64,000 bases of DNA from Nocardia acidivorans NBRC 108247 (GTDB lineage Bacteria > Actinomycetota > Actinomycetes > Mycobacteriales > Mycobacteriaceae). Below are positions 42,665 to 51,931 of this stretch, one piece after another. Within the stretch, counting starts at the first letter, position 1; each line of letters opens with the position of its first letter. Location of the stretch: positions 19,432-83,431 of the forward strand of contig NZ_BDAW01000039.1 of NCBI RefSeq assembly GCF_001625085.1, in the 5' to 3' direction. The position numbers were made by a program, and so were the translations under genes. Under the pieces are notes generated by a model. The model was not told where the DNA came from. It was given only the letters and a program-made list of their open reading frames with translations, and did not search any database.

Positions 42665-43725
42665 CGCACCACCTCCCGGTAGATGCCGTCGAAGCGGCGG
42701 CAGACGACGGCGATATCGAACCGGTCGCGCACCCGTCGCAGCGCGGCCGCGCCCAGTCGGCCGCGCAGTTCGGTATCGCGCACCACCCGGCCCAGCGCCT
42801 CGGCGAGCGGTTCCACCGCACCGGGCGGCACCATGAGCCCGCACCCGTCGTCGATCAGATCCGGGATACCGCCGACCGGGCAGGTGACCACGCACAGACC
42901 GCGTGCCATGGCCTCCAGGATCGCCATCGGCTGACCCTCCCGGTGCGAGGGCAGCACCAGCACCTGCGAGGCGGCGAGCAGCTCCGGAATTTCCTGCGGG
43001 CCAATCCATCCGGTGACCTCCACACTGGTGTCGATACCGAGGTCGGCGACCATTTTCCGGGCCCGTTCCACCGCGCCGTCGCCCGCGATGATCAATCGCG
43101 CCGCGGTCTCACCGGCCGACAGCACCATCCGCTGCCAGGCTTCGAGCAGGGTGAAGGCGCCCTTGCGCTCCCCGATCTCCCCCAGGAACAGCACCTGCAC
43201 CGGTGCGCCCGAGTTCTGCTCCACCTGCGCCGCGGGCCGGATCGCATTGGACACCACGATGATCCGCGCACTCGGCGCGATATCGCGCAGCGCCGCCGCC
43301 CACGGTTCACCGAGCGCGACCACCACGGCCGCACCGCGCAGGGCGTCCCGGATGGCGGCCCGCAGCAGGCCCGGCGCTTCGTCGTAGAAGACGCTGAAAT
43401 CGGAGCCGTGCACATGCAGCACAACGGGTTTGCGCGCGGCCCGCGCGATCAACTCGAACAGGTACTTGCGCGGAAAACTGCCGTACGAGGACAGGTGCAG
43501 GTGCACGAGTGCGGGCCGGTGCACCGCCAGCCAATACAGGTAGACGAACACCGCCCGCGCGTACACCACCAGTTTGGTTCCGATGCCGCCGTCGCGATGG
43601 GTGGCCACGTGCCGAATATCCCAGTCGGTCCAGATCGGCGTCGCGCGCATTTCCCGGACGAAGGTGGCCACGCCGCCGCGCGTGGACATGCTCGTCGATA
43701 CCCACAGCGCCCGTTGTCGTTTCAT
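42661..43725 (-). CDS. Family-4 glycosyltransferase (C)
   Basis: A 354-residue GT-B transferase beginning ALWVSTSMSTRGGVATFVREM, with HVHGSDFSVFYDEAPG in the acceptor domain and VLFLGEIGERKGAFTLLEAW, LPSHREGQPMAILEAMARGLCVV in the donor domain. The spacing and Glu residues of the GT4 active site are intact. It ends with an ATGA overlap into gene B and starts 11 bp after the chain-length gene. Confidence 0.9.
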   Translation of the reverse strand: MKRQRALWVSTSMSTRGGVATFVREMRATPIWTDWDIRHVATHRDGGIGTKLVVYARAVFVYLYWLAVHRPALVHLHLSSYGSFPRKYLFELIARAARKPVVLHVHGSDFSVFYDEAPGLLRAAIRDALRGAAVVVALGEPWAAALRDIAPSARIIVVSNAIRPAAQVEQNSGAPVQVLFLGEIGERKGAFTLLEAWQRMVLSAGETAARLIIAGDGAVERARKMVADLGIDTSVEVTGWIGPQEIPELLAASQVLVLPSHREGQPMAILEAMARGLCVVTCPVGGIPDLIDDGCGLMVPPGAVEPLAEALGRVVRDTELRGRLGAAALRRVRDRFDIAVVCRRFDGIYREVVR

Positions 43726-43736
43726 CTCCGCCCGCG

Positions 43737-45140
43737 CTATTCGGGTCCGCGCGCGGGGGTGAACACCCGCTCGCCCGGGGCCGCCGCGCGCGCCGGGGCG
43801 GGTGCGGCGTCATCGCCGGTCCTTACCGGAGCGTCGATCAGGACAGCGCCCAGCACGGTGGTGTCGACCGCCTCGAGCAGGCGGTGTGCCCGCCGGGCGG
43901 GGCCGGACCTGGTCGCGCCACGCTCACAGACCAGTACCGTGAGTCCGGCGGTGGCCGTGATCACCTGTGCCTCAACGGCATCCAGCAGCGGTGGCGCGAT
44001 CACCACCACCAGATCGGCACGCTCGTGCAGGTGGGTCAGCAGGCGGGTGAATCGCTCCCGGCTGAGCGTGGTGAACGGATCATCGCCGGTGCTGCCCGGT
44101 AGCAGTTCGCGCAGATACGGATTCCGGGTCTGGATCAGCACCTTACCGAGATCGGCGCGTCCGGCGAGGATTTCGGCCACCCCGGTACCGCTGGGCCTGC
44201 GCAGATCCGCGTGCACCAGAATGGTGCGCACCCCCTGCCGCGCGCGCTCATCGGCGATCGCGCGGGCCACGATCTCCACGCCCGCGCCCGCTTCGGGGGC
44301 GACCACGGCCACCGCCGCGCGTTCGGCGGGTGCGGTCAGTCCGACGGCGGTCACCACCTGTTTGAGCGCCCGATCCCGTTCCGCCGCATACTTCTCCGAC
44401 TCACCCGGCACCACGGCGAGTGCGGTCACGCCCACCTTCTGCTCGAGGTCGTCGGCGGTGCGCAAGCGCCGCGACACCACCCCGAGCACCAGGGCGACCA
44501 GGCAGCCGATGAGCAGACCGCCGACTCCGTACGACAGCAGCGCGGGCCAGCGCGCCGGATCCTTGCGCACCACCTCCGAGGCCAATTGCAGATCGATCAG
44601 CTTGTTCGAGGTGTCGGCGTTGATGCGATTGATCTGATCCTGCATCTGGCTCAGCGACACATCGCTGACCACGCCGTTGGCGGCGCGAATGTCATCGAAC
44701 GGCTTGCGCACGGCCGCGATGGCGGCGTCCTGGGCGGCGCGCAGCCGGGCGTTGATCTCATCGCGAAAGGCGGTGCCCGCCTTGGTCGCCGCGTCCTGGG
44801 CCTGCCGCGGTGAGTCGGCCGTCGCCTCGATATAGAGGATGGGACTCGAGGCCACCGTTCTGGCCGTCAGGGTCACCCCGCCGGGCAGCCCCGCACTGGA
44901 TTTGAGCTTGGCCTGGTACGCCGGATCGGCGAAGTACGTCGCATAACCCACCGACAGCACCGCGTCCTGATCGGGGGCGCGGTTCGGTGAGCCGACCGTC
45001 ATGGCCACCCGGCCGGTGTACGCGGGCTGCGCGCCGAGCGTACTCACGAATCCGAGCGCGACCGCCAGCACCGTGATCGCCAGCACCAGCCATTTGCGGT
45101 GCCAGATCCGCTGCCCGTGAACTCTTGCGGCGCTGTTCAA
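43737..45140 (-). CDS. Wzz/BY-kinase-like protein without Walker A (second copy)
   Basis: A 467-residue paralogue of the protein at 37.4 kb: first helix about 17-37, outer domain with DVSLSQMQDQINRINAD, second helix about 205-225, then an ATPase-like domain. The P-loop reads APEAGAGVEIVARA, lacking GK[S/T], whereas Walker A' (ILVHADLRRP) is well kept. The tail is Ala/Pro-rich without tyrosines. The start codon is TTG, overlapping the flippase stop as TTGA. It probably controls chain length for this half of the island. Confidence 0.82.
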   Translation of the reverse strand: MNSAARVHGQRIWHRKWLVLAITVLAVALGFVSTLGAQPAYTGRVAMTVGSPNRAPDQDAVLSVGYATYFADPAYQAKLKSSAGLPGGVTLTARTVASSPILYIEATADSPRQAQDAATKAGTAFRDEINARLRAAQDAAIAAVRKPFDDIRAANGVVSDVSLSQMQDQINRINADTSNKLIDLQLASEVVRKDPARWPALLSYGVGGLLIGCLVALVLGVVSRRLRTADDLEQKVGVTALAVVPGESEKYAAERDRALKQVVTAVGLTAPAERAAVAVVAPEAGAGVEIVARAIADERARQGVRTILVHADLRRPSGTGVAEILAGRADLGKVLIQTRNPYLRELLPGSTGDDPFTTLSRERFTRLLTHLHERADLVVVIAPPLLDAVEAQVITATAGLTVLVCERGATRSGPARRAHRLLEAVDTTVLGAVLIDAPVRTGDDAAPAPARAAAPGERVFTPARGPE

Positions 45141-46873
45141 TTCGTCTCCCTCGAAGGATCGGGCTCCGCGTTCCTGGGTATCGCGGTCCCCTCGACGTCG
45201 TTACGTCCCCGGCGTGGCGCCAGTCGAGCGGCCAGGCGCGCGAAGCCGCGGACCACCTCCGGCGCGAGCGCCCACAGCGCCAGCAGATAGATCACCGTGA
45301 AGGCGACCGTGTCCAGGATGAGCATCCCGAGCGCGAGCAGCAGTGGCCGCGTATCCGCGTGCAGCACCTGATGTTCCAGGCACCAGGTGGCGACCAGCGC
45401 CAGCACCGCTGCGGGCAATGGCGGTCCGACCGCGCGCAGCAGCGCGGTCGGTGAGATGCCCATGACCGATCGGGCCAAGGTCGTCACCAGGACGGCGACG
45501 GCCAGCATGGTCCCGGAGGTGGCCAGCCCGACCCCGACCAGGCCGAAGTATTTGACCAGCACCAGCAGTAACCCGATACCGAGCACGATCTCGGTCGCGG
45601 TCTGCCAGTTCAGGAGTTTGGTCCGGCCCACACCCTTGATGGCCTCCTCGCTCACGCTCATCCAGGCTTTGCCGATACCGAGCCCGGCCATGGCCACCAG
45701 CAGCGCACCGGCCTCGCGCCAGCGTTCGCCGAAGACCACCACCACCGCCGGTTCGCCGAGCGCGACGATCAGTCCGGACAGCGCCGCCGCGCCCACCGTG
45801 GTGAGCCGGATGGCCCGCAGATACGCGGCCTCCATCCGGCCGGGGTCCCGCTCCTCGGCGATCCGCGCGAAGGCCGGAAACAGCGAGAACGCACCGACTT
45901 CCACAATGAACCGCACCGGAATCTGCGCGATCCGCTGCCCGTACCGGTAGTGCCCGAGCGCCGCCGAACTGAGGCCGCGCCCGACCACCGCGGCCTCCAC
46001 GGTGCTCTGCACCCGCGCGCCCAGCATGTTCACCACCACCGGTGAGCCGTAGCGGGCCAGCTCGCGCCACAGCCGGATCGACGCCCGCCCGCGCCCGGGC
46101 CGCCACCGGGCCAGCCACCACACCGTGATCACCCAGACCACATAGGAGGCATAACTGCCGATGACCATGCTCCAGACGCCGAATCCGCAGGCGGCCAGCG
46201 CCACCGAGACGACGGCGAAGCTCACCGAGACCGCCGGGCCGACAATGATGCGGCGCTTGACGCTGAAATCGCGTTGCAGCAGGGCTTCGGGCACATTGGT
46301 CAGCGCGAAGATGAGCAGGAAGCCGGAGGTCGTCGCCGCGATCAGCCCGATGGTGCGATTGTGGAAGACCATGCCGATGACGGGCGCGGCGGCCAGCGCG
46401 CCGAGCGTCATCGCCAGGCCGTTGACCAGCGAGGCGCGGAAGACGGTTTCGGCGGTGTCCGCCACCTCCGTCTCGCGTTGCACCAGACCGGATCTGAGCC
46501 CGCCCTCGACGAAGGTGGTCAGCAGCATGGTGAGCACGGTGCCCGCCGCGAAAACGCCCACCTCGGCCGGGCTCAGCAACCGCGCCAGCGCGATGGTCTG
46601 CCCGAACGAGACCAATTCACCGAAGGCCAGCGCCGCCGCGGAGGCGAGGGCGACCCGGCCGACCTGTTTGGTGAACGTCGAACCGCCCTCGGAGGGAACG
46701 GATTCGCCGCCCCGCCCGAGGGATTCGAGGGTGGGCGGCGCACCCGGCTCCACGCGGGTCAGGGCGGTGGGCAGATAGATCTCGACGGTGTCGGCATCGT
46801 GGATATGCCGCAGAATCAGGTCGTAGGCCCGGATCGAGGCCCGGTCCGGATTATCGCCGTCGTGTCTATGCAT
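45137..46873 (-). CDS. Wzx-type polysaccharide flippase (second copy)
   Basis: A 578-residue flippase, paralogue of the one at 31.5 kb: LARLLSPAEVGVFAAGTVLT, LLQRDFSVKRRI, LFPAFARIAEERDPGRMEAAYL, with 12-14 helices. About 90 residues of soluble, charged N terminus precede the first helix, which is unusual for the family. ATG 46873 overlaps the stop of the pyruvyl transferase by 8 bp; a start further inside is possible and would remove the extra N terminus. Confidence 0.87.
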   Translation of the reverse strand: MHRHDGDNPDRASIRAYDLILRHIHDADTVEIYLPTALTRVEPGAPPTLESLGRGGESVPSEGGSTFTKQVGRVALASAAALAFGELVSFGQTIALARLLSPAEVGVFAAGTVLTMLLTTFVEGGLRSGLVQRETEVADTAETVFRASLVNGLAMTLGALAAAPVIGMVFHNRTIGLIAATTSGFLLIFALTNVPEALLQRDFSVKRRIIVGPAVSVSFAVVSVALAACGFGVWSMVIGSYASYVVWVITVWWLARWRPGRGRASIRLWRELARYGSPVVVNMLGARVQSTVEAAVVGRGLSSAALGHYRYGQRIAQIPVRFIVEVGAFSLFPAFARIAEERDPGRMEAAYLRAIRLTTVGAAALSGLIVALGEPAVVVVFGERWREAGALLVAMAGLGIGKAWMSVSEEAIKGVGRTKLLNWQTATEIVLGIGLLLVLVKYFGLVGVGLATSGTMLAVAVLVTTLARSVMGISPTALLRAVGPPLPAAVLALVATWCLEHQVLHADTRPLLLALGMLILDTVAFTVIYLLALWALAPEVVRGFARLAARLAPRRGRNDVEGTAIPRNAEPDPSRETN

Positions 46874-48299
46874 GCTCGACGTGCGTCCGTTCGAGCAACT
46901 CGAATAGTCGCTCGTAGAGCTGCTGACCGCTCGCCACCTGCTCGTCGGCCCTGGCGCGTAGCCCATCCCGCAGCTGCGGGGCATCGTCCCAGGCATCGGT
47001 GACGGCGGCCCCGAGCCGTTGCACGAATTCGGGATCGTCGAAATGCACCAGGCGTAGCCCGCCTTTGAACATATCGTCCAGGCCCAGGAACTTGTCGTCG
47101 TAGTACTCGGTGGAGGTGAGCCCTACGACCGGAATGCCCTGGCTGAGCGCGAAGACCGCGAGGTGGTAGGCGCCGGTGACCAATACCCGGCATGAGGCGA
47201 GCTGTGTGGCGATATCGGCGGGGCGCACGAATCGCGGCAGTGGCGCAGCGGGATTCGCGCTGCCGCGCACCAGCGGCACGGTGGTGGCGCGATCGGGTGA
47301 TCCGGGCGTCTCGGCGATGATGAGCGGTACCAGTCGCGCCCCGAACCTGGCCGCCGCCGTACGCACGGCAATGCCGACACCGTCCTGTGCGCGCCGCGCC
47401 ACCGGCGAGTATTTCGCCACCCGCAGGCATACGCCGATATCCCCGCCCAGCTCTTCCGAGCGGGCATCGCGCGCGAGTTCGATCGCGTCGTCACCGGTTA
47501 CGGTCACCGCGCTCGGCGACACCCCGAACGATTCCAGCAGCGCCGGACCGCGCCGCCGCTCGCGCAGGGCCAGCAGCGGCAGTCTCGGCAGTACCCGGGC
47601 CGCCCGCGCGGACAGGTGCGGATCGCGCAGCGGGCCGATGCCCTGACCGACCAGTGCGGTGGGAATGCCGCGATCGCAGGCGTATTCGAGCAGATCGAAG
47701 ACTCGACCGGCCTGCGGGATATCGGCATCGGTGAGGTATCCGCCGCCGAGCCCGAGCACCAGCGACGCACCGCGCACCGCCCGCGCCGCACCCGGATGGC
47801 GCTGCTCGATCCGCGGCGGCGTTCCCGGATCCGTGAAGGAGATGGTGTCGCCGTTGGCCGCTGACTCCCCGGGCCGCCCCGCGTCCGAGGCGGTGCCGGT
47901 CTCGCCGCCCAGCACCGCGGCCCGGCCGCCGATCCGGTCGCGCAGCGCGTTCCGCACGCGAATCGCTCGGGGCAGCAACCAGGCTCGTGCCCGCAGCCAG
48001 CCGATGGCCACCGGGCCGACCACGGCCGGCCCCAGTGCCGCGGCCAGCCGTTCGCGCGGTCCCGGATCGCCCCAGGGATCGCGATCGCCGACGGTGATGC
48101 CGACCGCCCCGGGGAAGTACGCCGCCACCAGTGCGGGCGATTCGGTCATGATGCCGATGCGCACCAGCGGCCAGCGGGCGCGCACCCGGCGCACCGTCAC
48201 CTCGAGCATGGCCATATCGCCGTAGTTGCGGAGCCAGTACTCGCTGTTCTCGATGAGGACCCGGTGCCCGGATCCCCCGCACGGCAGTCCGGTTCCCAT
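46866..48299 (-). CDS. Polysaccharide pyruvyl transferase-like protein (first copy)
   Basis: A 477-residue protein of the CsaB/WcaK polysaccharide pyruvyl transferase group: RVLIENSEYWLRNYGDMAML at the N terminus, LVLGLGGGYLTDAD, ALVGQGIGPLRD, VTGDDAIELA, and TGAYHLAVFALSQGIPVVGL with the family His. These enzymes put a ketal pyruvate from PEP on a sugar, adding negative charge. ATG 48299 follows GGGAGG at good spacing. A roughly similar paralogue lies at 61.5-62.7 kb. Confidence 0.88.
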   Translation of the reverse strand: MGTGLPCGGSGHRVLIENSEYWLRNYGDMAMLEVTVRRVRARWPLVRIGIMTESPALVAAYFPGAVGITVGDRDPWGDPGPRERLAAALGPAVVGPVAIGWLRARAWLLPRAIRVRNALRDRIGGRAAVLGGETGTASDAGRPGESAANGDTISFTDPGTPPRIEQRHPGAARAVRGASLVLGLGGGYLTDADIPQAGRVFDLLEYACDRGIPTALVGQGIGPLRDPHLSARAARVLPRLPLLALRERRRGPALLESFGVSPSAVTVTGDDAIELARDARSEELGGDIGVCLRVAKYSPVARRAQDGVGIAVRTAAARFGARLVPLIIAETPGSPDRATTVPLVRGSANPAAPLPRFVRPADIATQLASCRVLVTGAYHLAVFALSQGIPVVGLTSTEYYDDKFLGLDDMFKGGLRLVHFDDPEFVQRLGAAVTDAWDDAPQLRDGLRARADEQVASGQQLYERLFELLERTHVEHA

Positions 48300-48477
48300 C
48301 TTCGACCTCCCCCGGCCACGCACCCGTGCCGTACCTTGCGTTCGGCTCCGATTGCACTGCAACAGTATCTCAATTAGCCACACCCACAACCGCTTTGCAA
48401 GTCTTCGCACCCCCATGCGCAGCGGATTCACCGCCACGCGACACCCCCGCGCGAGATTCTCCGGTAGCGTCGAGGAC
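48300..48477. promoter_or_regulatory. Divergent promoter region before pyruvyl transferase and GNAT genes
   Basis: This 178-bp gap between divergent genes has an AT-richer stretch around 48345-48410. On the minus strand TTGCAA, then 18 bases, then TAATTG, or TTGTGG, 16 bases, TACTGT, could be promoter boxes for the long minus-strand operon. No operator was identified. Confidence 0.3.
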
Positions 48478-49689
48478 ATGCCGCCACTCGCCGCGGTCAC
48501 CGGGTCCGCCCGCGGACGCATCGAGCTCGGCCCGGTCCTGGTCGCCGGGCATCGGGTCGCGCTGCGCACCACCGCGCTATCGGATTTCCAGGACTGGCGC
48601 GCCATCCGCCTGCGCGACCGCGAACTCATCGAACCGTATTGGACCTCTTCGGCATTGAGCTGGGAACAACGTCACTCCCGGTCCTGGTGGATACGAGAAT
48701 TCCTGCGGCAGCGGCGGGCCCGGGCGGCCGGTCGCGCGGTCCAGCTGAGCGTGCTGGTCGACGGGGACTTCGCGGGTCAGTGCACCCTGGCGCCCATCGA
48801 TCCCCGCAATCACAGTGCCGAGCTGGGCATTTGGCTGGATTCGCGGCGGGCCGGACACGGGGTCGGCACGGTGGCGGGCGCGCTCACCACCGACTTCGGC
48901 TTCCAGGCGCTCGGCCTGCATCGGATCACCGCGCCGGTGTGCGTCGGCAACCATTCGGCGCGCGGGGCGAGCGCGCGGGGTGGAATGTCCCTGGAGGCGG
49001 TCATGATTCGCGCCCTGAGCGTGGGCGGGCAGCCGCGTGATCATGAGCTGTGGGCGGTCACCGCGGACACGGCGCCAACCGGTGGGTATGTGACGGCTCT
49101 CATTGCCTCCGGCACTGCCACCGAACGGATTTCGGTGCATCCGCCGTCCGCGTTCAGCCGAATGGCCGAGCACTGGCGCGCCGTGCGCACCGCCGCGCCG
49201 CTGTCGGTGCTCCTCATCGCCGCGCGGTACTACCTCGGCGCACCGCTGCGCCGCGACCCCGCGAACACACTCGCCCTCCCGGACGGGCTCTACACCCACG
49301 ACACCGGCAACCATCCGATATCCCTGCGGAAACACCAGTCCCGCTTACGATCTCGCCGCGCTGCCAGCACCCGCTACGAGATCACCGCCGCGCGCCGACC
49401 CCTCGGCAATCTGCTCGTCGACACCGCCGGGCCGCATCCGCGCCTCACCCTCGAACTCTCCCCGGACCCCGCCGATACCAAGGCGGCGGCCACCGCCCTC
49501 CAGCTGCTGATCGACTACACCCGCGATGAGCTGCGCCTGGACCGCGTGGAAGCCTTTCTGGATCCCGCCGCCACCCATCTACCCGCCATTGCCGAGGCGG
49601 CCGGGCTGCACCGCGAGGGCGTGCTCACCGGCGCCCGGGTCGGCCCGGACGGTCGTTTTCGCGATGTCGAACTGTGGGCCGCGATATAG
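48478..49689 (+). CDS. Double GNAT acetyltransferase
   Basis: A 403-residue protein made of two GNAT-like halves. The first (about 20-190) reads VALRTTALSDFQDWRAIRLRD, GQCTLAPIDPRNHSAELGIWL, then RAGHGVGTVAGALTTD, the acetyl-CoA loop. The second (about 240-400) has ISLRKHQSRLRSRRA, GNLLVDTA and TALQLLIDYTRDELRLDRVEAFLDP, with a weaker CoA loop. It probably acetylates a sugar amine or protein; substrate unknown. I take ATG 48478, since upstream codons show no family sequence. Confidence 0.78.
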   Translation: MPPLAAVTGSARGRIELGPVLVAGHRVALRTTALSDFQDWRAIRLRDRELIEPYWTSSALSWEQRHSRSWWIREFLRQRRARAAGRAVQLSVLVDGDFAGQCTLAPIDPRNHSAELGIWLDSRRAGHGVGTVAGALTTDFGFQALGLHRITAPVCVGNHSARGASARGGMSLEAVMIRALSVGGQPRDHELWAVTADTAPTGGYVTALIASGTATERISVHPPSAFSRMAEHWRAVRTAAPLSVLLIAARYYLGAPLRRDPANTLALPDGLYTHDTGNHPISLRKHQSRLRSRRAASTRYEITAARRPLGNLLVDTAGPHPRLTLELSPDPADTKAAATALQLLIDYTRDELRLDRVEAFLDPAATHLPAIAEAAGLHREGVLTGARVGPDGRFRDVELWAAI

Positions 49690-49749
49690 AGTGCGCGTAG
49701 CCCAGGTCTGCGGGGGACGGCTGTGGCGGTGACGCATCGAGGAGCACAC

Positions 49750-50904
49750 GTGGGCCTGAACGTTGTCATGATCGCGACCTATCCGCTGGAACCCGGCCGA
49801 ATCGTGGGCGGAATCGAATCCGTCACCAGCACACTGGTTCCCGCGCTCGCCGCCCGGGACGAGATCGACACCCTGACCGTGCTGCGCTTCCACACCGGAG
49901 AAGCGCCGGTGCCCACCCGCCGCGAGGGACCGAAGGTGGAGATCCGCTATCTGCTCGGACAGCGCCGGCTGGGCGTGGCCACCGGTTCGTATCTCGATGT
50001 GCGCCGGGCGCGCAGGATCATCGCCGAACTCGCCCCGGATGTGGTGCACGCCCAGGAGATCGGGGTGCGCGGCGATATCGCCACCCAGATCAGCCCCAAC
50101 GCCATCGTGACCGTGCACGGCCTGGTGCACCTGGAGACGAAACTCCAAGCGCGCGTAAGCATCAAGGAACGCATTCGGGTCCACCTGGTCGAGGCCATGG
50201 TGCGCCGGGTGCTGCGCCGCGCCAAGGTCGTCATCTCCATCTCCGACTACGACGCCGAGGCCCTCACCGGCATGGTGCACGGCGAGCACATCAGCATTCC
50301 CAATCCGACCGCTCCGGAATTCTTCGCGCTCGCGCCGTCGGCCGAGACCGAACCGCGGCTGCTGTTCGCCGGGGTGCTGTCCCCGCGCAAGAATCCCGAG
50401 GGCCTGCTCACCGCCTTCGCCCTTGCGGTGCAACAGGTTCCGGAGGCGCGCCTGATCATGGTCGGCCCGCAGCCGGATCCGGGCTACGCCGCCGCCATTC
50501 GCGCACACGCCGCCGAGCTCGGGTTGGACGAGCAGATCGAATTCACCGGCATGGTCGACAATGACCGGCTGCGCGCGGAGATCGCCGCGGCCCGCGCGGT
50601 GGTGCTCTTCTCCCGGGAGGAGACCTCACCGACCATTCTGGCCCAGGCCATGGCCGCCGGGAAGCCGGTCATCTCCTCGCGCGTGGGCGGCATTCCGGAG
50701 ATGGTGACCGAGGGCGTGAACGGTTATCTGGTCGATCCGGACGATGTCGGCGCGTTCGCCGTGCGCATGGTCGAACTGCTCGAAAATCAGGAACTGGCAT
50801 TGGATCTCGGCCGCCGCGGGCATGCCAGAGCCCTGGAGAAATTCGAGCCGGACGCGGTGGCGCGCCGGACGGTCGAAACATATCTCCGCGTCGCCGGGAT
50901 GTAG
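49750..50904 (+). CDS. Family-4 glycosyltransferase (D)
   Basis: A 384-residue GT-B transferase: VVMIATYPLEPGRIVGGIESVTS, VVHAQEIGVRGDIA, a donor domain with LLFAGVLSPRKNPEGLLTAF and FSREETSPTILAQAMAAGKPVI, and GYLVDPDD. The active-site Glu pair is present. GTG 49750 has AGGAG five bases upstream; GTG 49723 is possible. It heads a plus-strand run of transferase, epimerase and lyase with short gaps. Confidence 0.9.
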   Translation: MGLNVVMIATYPLEPGRIVGGIESVTSTLVPALAARDEIDTLTVLRFHTGEAPVPTRREGPKVEIRYLLGQRRLGVATGSYLDVRRARRIIAELAPDVVHAQEIGVRGDIATQISPNAIVTVHGLVHLETKLQARVSIKERIRVHLVEAMVRRVLRRAKVVISISDYDAEALTGMVHGEHISIPNPTAPEFFALAPSAETEPRLLFAGVLSPRKNPEGLLTAFALAVQQVPEARLIMVGPQPDPGYAAAIRAHAAELGLDEQIEFTGMVDNDRLRAEIAAARAVVLFSREETSPTILAQAMAAGKPVISSRVGGIPEMVTEGVNGYLVDPDDVGAFAVRMVELLENQELALDLGRRGHARALEKFEPDAVARRTVETYLRVAGM

Positions 50905-50934
50905 AGGACGTCGAATACCCAACGGGGAGAGACC

Positions 50935-51927
50935 GTGACCGCAGCACAGCAGGACCTGAACTGGACCGGCGCGAAGGTATTGGTGACCGGCGGGGCCGGA
51001 TTCATCGGATCGCATCTGGTCGAACTACTCGTCGCGGCCGGGGCGGAGGTGAGCGTGCTGGACGATCTGACCTCCGGCAGCCGCGAGAATCTCAGCGCCG
51101 TCGCCGACGCGATCGCCCTGCACGAGAAGGACATTCGGCAGATCGACTGGCAGGAGTACCTCACCGACCATCCCGCCGAGGTGATCCTGCACCTGGCCGC
51201 CAACGCCTACGTCCCACCGTCGGTGGAGGATCCGGCCTTCGACTGTGAACTCAACTTCCAGACCACCTTCCGGCTGCTGGACGCGCTGCGCGCGCGGAAC
51301 TGGCCGGGCCGCCTGGTCTTCGCCTCCAGCGCCGCCGTCTACGGCAATTCGGTGCGCATCCCCATCGGCGAGGACGATCCCACCGTGCCGATCTCCCCGT
51401 ACGGGGTGGGCAAGCTGGCCGCCGAACGCTATCTCGCGGTCTTCGCCCAGCTGTACGGGCTGAATATGGCCTCGGTGCGGTTCTTCTCGGCCTTCGGGCC
51501 GCGCCAGCGCAAACAGGTGGTCTTCGATCTGCTGGCCAAACTGGATCGCGATCGGGAACGGCTCTTCATCCACGGGGACGGCACCCAGGTGCGCGATTTC
51601 CTCTTCGTCGGCGATGCCGCGCGCTCGGTCATGATCGTGGCGGCGAACGCGCCACTGCGCGGGGAGGTCTACAACGTGGGCGCGGGCCGCGAGTACACCA
51701 TCGATCAGCTCGCCAAAACGCTCTGCGCCATTACCGGGCTCACCCCCGAATTCGACTACAGCGGCAGCAATCGGCCCGGCGATCCGGAGAAGCTGGTGGT
51801 GGACATCTCCCGGCTCAATGCCATTGGCTACCAACCGCTCACGGACTTCGACCAGGGCTTGACCAGCACTGTAGCCTGGTTCGAGTCCTTGACCGACGCC
51901 GCCTGGCGTCGCCGAACACAGGAGTAG
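50935..51927 (+). CDS. NAD-dependent sugar epimerase/dehydratase (GalE-like SDR)
   Basis: A 330-residue extended SDR. The NAD loop is VTGGAGFIGSHLVELL, the catalytic Ser is in VFASSAAVYGN and the Tyr-x3-Lys is YGVGK; FSAFGPRQRK is the substrate loop. It converts a nucleotide sugar, perhaps UDP-glucose or UDP-glucuronate 4-epimer or a 4,6-dehydrated sugar. The start is GTG 50935 after GGGGAGAG, 30 bp past the glycosyltransferase. Confidence 0.9.
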   Translation: MTAAQQDLNWTGAKVLVTGGAGFIGSHLVELLVAAGAEVSVLDDLTSGSRENLSAVADAIALHEKDIRQIDWQEYLTDHPAEVILHLAANAYVPPSVEDPAFDCELNFQTTFRLLDALRARNWPGRLVFASSAAVYGNSVRIPIGEDDPTVPISPYGVGKLAAERYLAVFAQLYGLNMASVRFFSAFGPRQRKQVVFDLLAKLDRDRERLFIHGDGTQVRDFLFVGDAARSVMIVAANAPLRGEVYNVGAGREYTIDQLAKTLCAITGLTPEFDYSGSNRPGDPEKLVVDISRLNAIGYQPLTDFDQGLTSTVAWFESLTDAAWRRRTQE

Positions 51928-51931
51928 CTCG

